This document shows positions 56,503 to 64,000 of a stretch of 64,000 nt of DNA, in pieces. Source of the DNA: Woeseia sp. Lineage in GTDB: Bacteria; Pseudomonadota; Gammaproteobacteria; Steroidobacterales; Woeseiaceae. Numbering within the stretch: position 1 is the first letter of the stretch; each line of letters opens with the position of its first letter. The stretch lies in contig JAJFKW010000001.1 of the NCBI GenBank assembly GCA_021773015.1, forward strand, positions 1,657,305-1,721,304, read 5' to 3'. The position numbers and the translations under genes were made by a program. Under the pieces are notes generated by a model. That model did no database searches and was not told the origin of the DNA. It was given only the letters and a program-made list of their open reading frames with translations.

Positions 56503-56693
56503 AATGTAGCCCCCAAAGATTGAACAGATATACAGGCTTATAGGCTCATTTTGGCAAAAAGGTTACACGGTGGTGTGCAGATTGATATTGAGTGCGCGGA
56601 CCGCTGAATCTGCAATTCCGTAGGAGCGGCTGTTTGGGCTGGACTCCGAATGTTGCGAAGGCCCAGGCAGGAATCATCGCTGGATACACGGCT

Positions 56694-56737
56694 GGCAGAG
56701 TGGATAGACAGTTGAAGATGGCCGAGAGCAACCCTGC
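56694..56737. repeat. Intergenic repeat, copy 2
   Basis: The partner of the copy at 36353-36393; 18 of 20 bases match between 56718-56737 and 36374-36393. It lies just after the 3' end of the methyltransferase-like gene, as copy 1 lies after rbsK. Confidence 0.55.
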
Positions 56738-56746
56738 CGCGATTAG

Positions 56747-57874
56747 TTAGTCGTTGCGAGAAACGACGAATACCTCATCGTTGAACCATAGCCCACCATA
56801 CTTCTTCAACACTCGTTCCGTATGCTCAAGATAGGCGCCGCTAGTTAACGCACTTTCCAAACGATCGTCTTCAATTTGCGCTACATAGACAGCTGCGTTC
56901 CATGCCGCAAACAATGTCGATGTTCCAATATTCGATTCAATTTCGTCCGGTAATGTGTGCATCTGATAGCTGAGTATGGACTCAGAATCTGAAATCGCAT
57001 GAAATCGATAGTCGGAAACCGTGTTGCCCATATGCTCTCGAAGAACCTCTATCAATTCGTGACGGTTCACCTTGAATGGATCTGCGTCCGGCCATATCTG
57101 CCTGACCAGATCGAGTCCTGGATCGTTGCCGCTGGATTGCGTGACGATTGCTCTGCCGCCTGGCGCAAGCCCTCGGGTCATCGGTTCAAGAACCTTCTGT
57201 ACTTTGAACTTGGCATCCATACGCGCCCGCCAAGGCTGCGATACGAGAATCAAATCGTAGTCCGCTCTCGACTCACCTTTTTTCGGCTTGACACTGTCCA
57301 GGGAAAATTTATGATCCTCTCGATACAACACCAATACCGACGGCTGGACGTAAAGCGGGTTGCCCGTTTTTTCGCTCGCCTTGACTTGCCAACCATCCAA
57401 CAGCTGCGTATCCAGACCGCGTAATTGCGCGCCGAATTCCGCCGCAGTATCGCCATTGAGCGGAACATCAATCCAATTCACTTTGTTCATCATGTCAGGG
57501 TTGCGAACTTTTAGCCAAGGCGATTCAGCGTAATACATGTTCGTGAATACGATGACACTGGCAGGGTGCTCGACAAATCGATCGGGTAATTTTTCCAGGC
57601 TTAGTCGAATATCCTCAAGGCTGATTTCCTTACCCACGACATACAATGGCACCGTTGGAAAAGCCTTGTGTGTAGCGCGCATAACGTGACTGAGTAACGT
57701 TCCGTCACCCATTCCCGCGTCGAAAATTCGCAATGCAGGTGGCGTCGGAGAAACGTACTGCAATTCTGCTATACAGCGTTCCGCAACTTTCCACTTTTCA
57801 TTGCAGGTTGTGACGAAAGACAAATACTTCTGTCGATTGTCATAAAAACGAAACGGCCTACCATCCGTTGACAC
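56747..57874 (-). CDS. Class I SAM-dependent methyltransferase-like protein
   Basis: The 375-residue protein has the glycine-rich motif I IFDAGMGDGTLLSHVM near residue 50, followed by a strand and Glu at KEISLEDIRLSLE, and a later DYDLILVSQPWRARMD and APGGRAIVTQSSG that fit motifs IV-V. Family members of this length occur in proteobacteria but their substrate is unknown. The start is GTG with AAGGAG eight bases upstream. It follows the symporter gene by about 100 bases on the same strand, probably as a separate unit. Confidence 0.75.
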   Translation of the reverse strand: MSTDGRPFRFYDNRQKYLSFVTTCNEKWKVAERCIAELQYVSPTPPALRIFDAGMGDGTLLSHVMRATHKAFPTVPLYVVGKEISLEDIRLSLEKLPDRFVEHPASVIVFTNMYYAESPWLKVRNPDMMNKVNWIDVPLNGDTAAEFGAQLRGLDTQLLDGWQVKASEKTGNPLYVQPSVLVLYREDHKFSLDSVKPKKGESRADYDLILVSQPWRARMDAKFKVQKVLEPMTRGLAPGGRAIVTQSSGNDPGLDLVRQIWPDADPFKVNRHELIEVLREHMGNTVSDYRFHAISDSESILSYQMHTLPDEIESNIGTSTLFAAWNAAVYVAQIEDDRLESALTSGAYLEHTERVLKKYGGLWFNDEVFVVSRND

Positions 57875-57975
57875 GAATTGGGCTCCTTTGCGTCATACAG
57901 TCATCACCAGTCGGTGACTCGAGAGTGTTACATATATGACGGCCTGACAAGCACCTATCGGCAAGATCGGCATTT

Positions 57976-59424
57976 TCAATCAATTTGGGCCGGCGACGGA
58001 CCCGCCGAGTCTTTCTTCGTAAACTGACTTACCGCCCATATCACCACGAGACCAACAAGAAACCCTGGGATCATTTCGTACAAATCATATGTTTTGCTCT
58101 TGAACTTCCAAATCCAAATCACCGTAACCAAGAAACCACATAACATGCCGGCAGCCGCGCCTTGCAGCGTGATTCTCTTGTAGTACAACATGCAAATAAT
58201 GACCGGACCGAATGCCGCACCAAGGCCGGACCATGCAAACAAAATAAACCAAAATAAGACCGGCGGTTCTTCGATGGCCAAGGCAATCCCCAAGAAACCG
58301 ATGACTACGGTAACCACTTTGCCAATCTTTGCCAGCGATTGGTCACTCTTCCGACTATTCAATATCTTCTGCATCGTGTCGCGTACAACTGCGGAAGAGG
58401 CCAACAACAAAAGTGAATCAACCGTTGACATAATTGCTGACAGTACGACAACCATTAGCACACCAGTAATTACCGGATGAAATAGTTCTCGGGCAAGGTG
58501 TGGAAATATAGTCTCTGGATCGGCGAGTTCTGGATACAACGCCCGACCAGCCATGCCTGCTGTAACTGCGCCAATATCAAAAAGGAGAATTACGACAACT
58601 GACATCGTTCGCGCTTTGCGTAACTCGTCATCATCTCTAGCCGCCATAAATCTAGTCATAAGCTGCGGCACTCCCAAGAATGGCAGTCCTATCGCAACAA
58701 AGCTAAACAATAGAATCCAGCCGGACAGCCCGCTATCTACAACACCAGCCATGCTCAGCAACGATGGATCCTGACTCGCGAGAATGTCCGTTACGTTTGT
58801 CCAGCTGCCGGCAGTCGAAACGGCCACCACCGGGACAACGATTAATCCAACAAGCATGAGTGTGCCTTGCACGACATCCGTGTAAGACACAGCTTTGTAG
58901 CCGCCGACGATGGTATACGCGATGATCACCAGGCCGCCCACGACGACCGACCAGGTATAGTCAATGTCGATAAAACCAGCGAGGGCTTTGCCTGATGCGG
59001 CCATCTGTGCCGTTACATAGGCGCAAACCATTGCTAGGATAATTACCACGGAAATCCAGCGAAGAATGTGCAATCTGTCTGTGAATTTCGACTCCAATAC
59101 GTCTGGCAATGTAATCGCCGATGCAGCGTCGCTTTGTTTTTTCAGCTTTCGCGATATAAGTGTCCAAGAAAGTGCAATGCCAGTAACCTCGCCGACAACC
59201 ACCCAAAATGCCTGTGCACCCACGGCATAACCCATACCGGTGAGTCCCAAAAGTAACCAACCACTTTCGCCTGTTGCGTTGGTGCTGAATGCGACCACCC
59301 AAAAAGGTAATTTCTTATCCGCGAGAAAATACCCCTGCAGCGAACGACTATCACGCCGACTCCACACTGCCAGTGCAGCAAGGACCACGAGGTACGCGAA
59401 GAGTACGGACAGAGTTATTGACAT
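57976..59424 (-). CDS. Sodium:solute symporter, PutP-like
   Basis: The 482-residue protein of about 13 membrane helices belongs to the sodium:solute symporter family. Early motifs LADKKLPFWVVAFSTNATGESGW, VVGGYKAVSYTDVVQG, FVAIGLPFLGVPQLMTRFMA and VLSAIMSTVDSLLLLASSA (helix with sodium ligands) match PutP-type proline carriers. Substrate choice is uncertain, but the position after a metalloprotease and an amidohydrolase suggests amino acids. It begins 14 bases after the protease stop, so the two are cotranscribed. Confidence 0.9.
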   Translation of the reverse strand: MSITLSVLFAYLVVLAALAVWSRRDSRSLQGYFLADKKLPFWVVAFSTNATGESGWLLLGLTGMGYAVGAQAFWVVVGEVTGIALSWTLISRKLKKQSDAASAITLPDVLESKFTDRLHILRWISVVIILAMVCAYVTAQMAASGKALAGFIDIDYTWSVVVGGLVIIAYTIVGGYKAVSYTDVVQGTLMLVGLIVVPVVAVSTAGSWTNVTDILASQDPSLLSMAGVVDSGLSGWILLFSFVAIGLPFLGVPQLMTRFMAARDDDELRKARTMSVVVILLFDIGAVTAGMAGRALYPELADPETIFPHLARELFHPVITGVLMVVVLSAIMSTVDSLLLLASSAVVRDTMQKILNSRKSDQSLAKIGKVVTVVIGFLGIALAIEEPPVLFWFILFAWSGLGAAFGPVIICMLYYKRITLQGAAAGMLCGFLVTVIWIWKFKSKTYDLYEMIPGFLVGLVVIWAVSQFTKKDSAGPSPAQID

Positions 59425-59438
59425 CCTAGCGGCTGCTC

Positions 59439-61895
59439 CTAGTGCAGTGTCGACCCGATAGGCGACCCCGGCGGCACGACTATCGGCACTAACGACTCAA
59501 GTACGGCTGGGTTATCCCGAAAACGACTGATCTGCAATCGCGCATCTACAAAGTGTGACCGCCAGGCCGTTTCGGTTTCACGACTGACGCGCGCAGAAAT
59601 CCAGCTGTCAATCGCATCGATGGCGCCTGTCGACACTGCCCTGACTTCATTTGCCGCTTCCGGATTTTCTGCAAGATGCATCAGCTGGTGCAGCACTAAC
59701 ATATTATTTTGACGTTGAATCAAAGCCTCAGTCCCACGGCGGCGAATGGCGCGCCATGTTTCGTCGACTACAGATGTAACGAGCTCTGAGAATCCGGGCA
59801 TACCATCAATGCCCGAACTTTGTTCGATTAAGCGGGCACCTCGCTGTGGGTCCAACAGGGCACCCAAAATCAAGGTCGCGGCGCTCGCCGCCGGGCCCAA
59901 TGAATCAAACGTTGCACCCGTCGTGTTCGGAAATACCTCGCGGGTTTTGCCGAAGCCCGGAGGCCGTGGTGGAATTTTCGCAAGCAGTGAATCTGGCACG
60001 ACCAGGTTTTTTGGGTCCAACAAATTAAGCAGGGCGCGAACGGCATTGCGTTGCTCTGCGGCTGGTATCCTAGAAGAAATTGCTTGACCATCTCCACGAT
60101 GTGCATAGCTGTAGCGCTGGCCGGCAATCAATTTGCCAACGGCACGAATTTGATATCGATGTAGCAAATAAATTGGCACCAACACTTCTTCCAGCATCGC
60201 GTATGGCCTGCCAATGCGAATATTGGCCGCACCCATATTGTCCAACGCCAGCTTACGAACTCGCATCAGGTGCTGTAGCTCGGCAATGGCATCGGCTCCG
60301 TTGTCCCAAAGATTTCCATCAGCGTGTGGTGTGCCAGTCCCCCGGGAATCTGAATCGGCAACAAATTTGAAATTTGCCACGGTCTCGAGTAGTACACGCT
60401 CGCGCTTGGCAGCAGCTTGCTCATCTTCGCCGTAGTCCTGGTAGGCATATTGAATTACCCGTTTATCCCACGCACCGATACCGACATCGTACGCATTGCG
60501 CAAGTCAATTTTTTGGCCGGAATCGATTTTGATCAGGGGAAACGGATAATCCATGACTGATGACCGGCCCTCCGTACTTGCTGCAAAATTGTGTTCGATG
60601 CCCAGCGTATGACCCACTTCGTGCGCTGATAATTGTCGAATGCGCGCTAGCGACATTTCCAACATTTCGGGAGCGACGGTGTCGTCGGTATACGGCGCCA
60701 GCAGGCCTTCCGCAATTAGGTAGTCCTGGCGCACACGCAATGAGCCCAAATTCACGTGGCCTTTGAGTATCTCGCCGGTACGTGGATCCAGTACAGAACT
60801 GCCGTACGACCAACCGCGTGTTGAACGATGTACCCACTGAATGACATTGAAACGGACATCCATTGGATCGGCGTCGTCAGGCAACATCTCAACTTGAAAT
60901 GCGTTCTTGTACCCAGCAGATTCGAAGGCTTCGTTCCACCACAGTGCACCGTCGATCAACGCCGAGCGCACCGGATCCGGCACGCCCCTATCTAGGTAGT
61001 AGATGATCGGTTCAACGGCCTCGGAGGTCACGGCCGACGGATCTTTTTTCCGCAGGCGGTGTCGGCGCCCATAATCCGTTGCCAAAGTGGAGCCGATTTC
61101 TGACGCATAATCCAGAAATCCGTCACGATCGTAGGCAAGGCCAATCAAACCGGCTCGCGGATCAAAAAGTAACGGTTTATATCCGGCCGTTGGTAGGCGC
61201 ACAAACGAGTGGTGAACGTGTACCGAAATTGAGGTCGGGTCCGGCACAACGGTCGCCAATAATGCGCCGGTAGGTTGACCGACCAGCGTTACCAACGCCT
61301 CTATCTCTGAGTTATCGGGAAAAGCCTTCGTACGCGGAAGGTAAATCGCCGAACGACTCGGTTCAACGACATACTCCCCCTCCTCCATCGCCTTCAACGT
61401 CGCTGCAATTGCGTGCGCGTCACGAATCGCAAACGCAGTCGCATCGATGTAGAGCGAATCGCTGCGCACACCGAGTAACTCGAATCCCCAAACGACTGAC
61501 CGAGCGAATGACTCCGTTACCGCTTGTTGCTCATTTTCATCGTCGCTAATCGCTCGATAGCCTAGATTTTTTTCCAGCAACAATACTTTTGGCCCCGAAC
61601 GTTGAAATTCGACTAACCGGGTGGCGCCAAGCTGTCCGCGATCCAGGCCTATGTCGTTTGAGCCAATACCTCTAGACAATGACGATTGGTAAATCATCTC
61701 CTCGCCCAGTCGGCTCGCTGCCAATTTCAGAATGATACGTCCGCCCTTTTCATCCCAAAGGAGATCGATGTATCCGTCGAGACGCTGATAGCCTCCTAAC
61801 CCGGCGAGTTTGTCCTCCACGCCGGCATTATTTGCACTGCCACTGCAAGCGGCAATAAAGATCGTGAGGAAAATCACGACAACACGAACTAGCAT
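59439..61895 (-). CDS. Zinc-dependent metalloprotease lipoprotein (DUF5117/DUF4953)
   Basis: The protein is about 818 residues from the ATG at 61895, which has AGGAG six bases upstream; the frame extends to 61994 but the extra part is not a signal. The lipoprotein signal ends FIAACSG, Cys17. The N-terminal half is the DUF5117 region and the catalytic part has a metzincin-like zinc motif HEVGHTLGIEH, residues 425-435. A methionine turn may be SSVMDYPFP about 20 residues on. It would sit outside the inner membrane and cut proteins or peptides. It is 37 bases after the amidohydrolase gene. Confidence 0.88.
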   Translation of the reverse strand: MLVRVVVIFLTIFIAACSGSANNAGVEDKLAGLGGYQRLDGYIDLLWDEKGGRIILKLAASRLGEEMIYQSSLSRGIGSNDIGLDRGQLGATRLVEFQRSGPKVLLLEKNLGYRAISDDENEQQAVTESFARSVVWGFELLGVRSDSLYIDATAFAIRDAHAIAATLKAMEEGEYVVEPSRSAIYLPRTKAFPDNSEIEALVTLVGQPTGALLATVVPDPTSISVHVHHSFVRLPTAGYKPLLFDPRAGLIGLAYDRDGFLDYASEIGSTLATDYGRRHRLRKKDPSAVTSEAVEPIIYYLDRGVPDPVRSALIDGALWWNEAFESAGYKNAFQVEMLPDDADPMDVRFNVIQWVHRSTRGWSYGSSVLDPRTGEILKGHVNLGSLRVRQDYLIAEGLLAPYTDDTVAPEMLEMSLARIRQLSAHEVGHTLGIEHNFAASTEGRSSVMDYPFPLIKIDSGQKIDLRNAYDVGIGAWDKRVIQYAYQDYGEDEQAAAKRERVLLETVANFKFVADSDSRGTGTPHADGNLWDNGADAIAELQHLMRVRKLALDNMGAANIRIGRPYAMLEEVLVPIYLLHRYQIRAVGKLIAGQRYSYAHRGDGQAISSRIPAAEQRNAVRALLNLLDPKNLVVPDSLLAKIPPRPPGFGKTREVFPNTTGATFDSLGPAASAATLILGALLDPQRGARLIEQSSGIDGMPGFSELVTSVVDETWRAIRRRGTEALIQRQNNMLVLHQLMHLAENPEAANEVRAVSTGAIDAIDSWISARVSRETETAWRSHFVDARLQISRFRDNPAVLESLVPIVVPPGSPIGSTLH

Positions 61896-61932
61896 CGTTA
61901 CTCCTGTACTAAATAATTTTTTGCGAGAAATC

Positions 61933-63264
61933 CTAGTTGGACAGCATTTCCGATTGCCTGATCTTCGCAGCCGCAGATTTGACGACTTTTCCACCTATCA
62001 TCACGAAACTCACGTTCTCCAATAGGCGGATATCGTCGAGGGGGTTGCCCGCGATTGCGATAATATCCGCAAGTTTGCCTGCTTCCAGCGTACCGAGTTT
62101 CTCGCCCCAACCTAGCATTTCTGCATTGACACGCGTTCCTGCCTGAATTGCTTCCATATTCGTCATACCAATTTCAGTTAGCGTCGCGAATTCACGCGCA
62201 AATACATTGGCCGTATAACCCTGGCCGCCAAAATCTACGCCAACACCAATTTTGACACCTTGTTTGTGTGCCTTCGTCAACCAGCTTATCCAGACCGGCC
62301 GTTCGTGCTCAACATAGTACGTATTACGATCATCCTCTCGAAGGGTTCCCTCATCCTCGTAGTAGTCACCGATATAGATGGTTGGGATGAGCCAAGTACC
62401 GCGCTTTTTCATTAATTGGATGACTTCGTCATCCAGAAACGTTCCATGTTCAATACTTCTCACTCCAGCCAACACTGCCTGTTTGATGCCAGCGGTTGCA
62501 TGTGCATGCGCCATTACGGGAACACCCTGGCGATCAGCCTCGTTTACCAATGACTGAAATTCTTCCGGGCTAAATGAAACGTTCTTTGGGCTATCGCCAA
62601 CGGATAGGTACGCCCCCGTCGCCAATACTTTAATCCAGTCAGAGCCATACTTGATTTCGGTACGCACCGCTTTTCGAATCTCGTCGACACCATCTACGAC
62701 CAACCCGTCCGCGATCAAAGATTGCTCTGGAGAAGCGTAGTTGATATCGCCACCACCGCCGGTGATAGAGATATAGTGCGATGCAACAGCCATTCTCGGG
62801 CCAACGATGAAACCCTCGTCAATTGTGCGTTTGATATCAACAGCGCCGTAGAACACATCACCGTCACCGGCAACCCGTACACCGGTCCATCCGGCCTGCA
62901 GCAGTTTCTGTAAGAAAGCCGCAGCACGGAGCGACTTATAGGCCGACGATTGGTTTAGATGCAAAGACTGATAGTCGCCGGATGAAAGTAGCGGATGCGC
63001 ATGTGCGTCGATCATCCCCGCCATCAGCGTGGCATCGCCGAGCTCAATTATGCGTGCATTTTCCGGCGGAATTTTTTGCTCGCCTACGCTGACGATTCGA
63101 TCGCCTTCAACGACAATCGCTGCACCTTCCAGCGCATGGGCCGAGTCGCCGACGATAATTCGGTCTGCCCGAATAACGATCACTTCGCCAAGCGTCGTTA
63201 ACGGCATTAGACAAAGCGGAAGAATCAATAATCGTTGGATGAAATCTGTCTTAGGATGTGACAC
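61933..63264 (-). CDS. Exported metal-dependent amidohydrolase (Xaa-Pro dipeptidase-like)
   Basis: The 443-residue protein has a signal peptide (hydrophobic residues 10-25, LTTLG cleavage) and the amidohydrolase fold. Metal motifs are MIDAHAHPLL (HxH), the lysine in DWIKVLATGAYL, VMAHAHATAGI and SIEHGTFLD, and a closing GVGVDFGG. The family includes imidazolonepropionase-like and Xaa-Pro dipeptidases acting on peptides. The start is GTG with GGAG eight bases upstream. It lies between the aminotransferase remnant and the metalloprotease. Confidence 0.87.
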   Translation of the reverse strand: MSHPKTDFIQRLLILPLCLMPLTTLGEVIVIRADRIIVGDSAHALEGAAIVVEGDRIVSVGEQKIPPENARIIELGDATLMAGMIDAHAHPLLSSGDYQSLHLNQSSAYKSLRAAAFLQKLLQAGWTGVRVAGDGDVFYGAVDIKRTIDEGFIVGPRMAVASHYISITGGGGDINYASPEQSLIADGLVVDGVDEIRKAVRTEIKYGSDWIKVLATGAYLSVGDSPKNVSFSPEEFQSLVNEADRQGVPVMAHAHATAGIKQAVLAGVRSIEHGTFLDDEVIQLMKKRGTWLIPTIYIGDYYEDEGTLREDDRNTYYVEHERPVWISWLTKAHKQGVKIGVGVDFGGQGYTANVFAREFATLTEIGMTNMEAIQAGTRVNAEMLGWGEKLGTLEAGKLADIIAIAGNPLDDIRLLENVSFVMIGGKVVKSAAAKIRQSEMLSN

Positions 63265-63310
63265 TAGTTTCTCCAGCTAAAGCTCATGCGAAATAATCCG
63301 TGATGACGGC

Positions 63311-64000
63311 TCACGTAAACGCCGAAAGCGTTTCATCAAGAATGTCCAGCATATAGCTCGCCTGCTCGATTGACAGCACCATTGGCGGTCTAATTTTAAG
63401 AATATTTGCGTGAACACCGATTGAGCCAACGAGGACTCCGCGATTTTTTAGTCCGTCGACAATATTTCGGGTAAGCGCTGTCGCCGGAGTACGCTGGTCT
63501 CTGTCAGACACTAGTTCGACGACCACAAACAGGCCGCGCCCCCGCACATCGCCAATGATGCTGTGCTTTTCAGCTAACGAACGTAATCCGTCAATGATAT
63601 GTGCACCGACCAACTTTGCGTTCGCTTACAGCGCTTCCGATTCGATAACGTCCAATACTGCAAGACCGGCGGCCATGGCGACGGGGCTGCCGCCAAATGT
63701 ATTGAAGTAACCTTCGGTAGCGGAAAACTTATCAAGCAATCGTCGCTGCGCGATGACGCCAGAAAGCGGGTAGCCATTGCCCATCGGCTTCCCAAGCGTG
63801 ACGATATCCGGCACGACGTCGTCAGCCTCGAAGCCCCAAAATGTCTCACCCATACGCCCAAAGCCCGGTTGAACTTCATCAGCAATAAAAATGCCTCCGG
63901 CGTCGCGCACGATTTTTGCGGCAGCGGACAAATAGCCGGCAGGTAAATTAATCACGCCGCTACTCGACATGATCGTATCAATCATGAATGCTGCGAGACG
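63311..64000 (-). pseudogene. Class III aminotransferase interrupted by an in-frame stop; N-terminus beyond the window
   Basis: Reading the minus strand from the right edge gives AAFMIDTIMSSSGV and GIFIADEVQPGFGRMGETFW, which contains the PLP-contact Asp. The cofactor lysine follows in VTLGKPMGNGYPLSG, and then FNTFGGSPVAMAAGLAVLDV. At 63626-63628 the frame has TAA, directly after ESEAL, and then continues in the same frame with ANAKLVGAHIIDGLRSL, through RGLFVVVELV to KIRPPMVLS. The codon at the stop fits a lost Gln (CAA to TAA). Family resemblance is to AGXT2/phospholyase-like transaminases. Unless the TAA is read through or is a sequence error, the protein ends about 100 residues early. 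Confidence 0.8.

Overview
The window reads as one stretch of chromosome from a heterotrophic, Gram-negative, aerobic gammaproteobacterium, probably of a marine or sediment lineage. The evidence is the Oar-like TonB-dependent receptors, many exported lipoproteins, a SoxM-type cytochrome c oxidase operon, a PEP-CTERM remnant and the gene families present. Rank below class is a guess. I found no rRNA, tRNA, CRISPR array, insertion sequence or prophage.

Layout. 1-8.6 kb: end of an operon with a thiolase and an ADP/ATP-translocase-like carrier, a diguanylate cyclase, a repeat-bearing small protein, an APH-fold kinase, a DUF1232 protein and an AlbA_2 protein. 8.7-13.7 kb: purine handling, with a LOG-family nucleotide phosphoribohydrolase, two divergent paralogous phosphoribosyltransferases, allA-alc-uraH (late urate catabolism) and an adenosine-kinase-like PfkB kinase. 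13.8-17.9 kb: a membrane protein, a broken PEP-CTERM gene, gamma-glutamyltransferase and a YjbR protein. 18-49 kb: a large nucleoside and nucleotide utilisation region. 49-54 kb: cytochrome c oxidase. 54.5-56.5 kb: an ECF sigma factor, a putative anti-sigma protein and an exported protein. 56.7-64 kb: a methyltransferase-like gene, then an aminotransferase (with an in-frame stop), an exported amidohydrolase, a lipoprotein metalloprotease and a sodium:solute symporter, which looks like a peptide or amino-acid scavenging operon.

The most interesting part is 18-49 kb. Outside the cytoplasm it supplies two Oar-like TonB-dependent receptors around an EEP-fold nuclease-like lipoprotein, two 5'-nucleotidase-family lipoproteins, an acid-phosphatase-like lipoprotein and a lipoprotein of the MTA/SAH/adenosine deaminase family. 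At the inner membrane it has two NupC transporters. In the cytoplasm it has DeoD, DeoA, DeoB, DeoC, an aldehyde dehydrogenase plus a truncated paralogue, nucleoside hydrolase, ribokinase, cytidine deaminase and dihydropyrimidinase. Together these could turn extracellular nucleic acid or nucleotides into glyceraldehyde-3-phosphate, acetyl units, ribose-5-phosphate and bases. Each family is known; the proposal that they form one TonB-dependent nucleic-acid utilisation locus is inference. No recognisable DeoR, CytR or NupR-type regulator lies in the window.

Start codons were chosen by ribosome-binding sites and family length and may differ from automatic calls. Two genes look broken: the PEP-CTERM gene at about 15.2 kb and the class III aminotransferase at the right edge.
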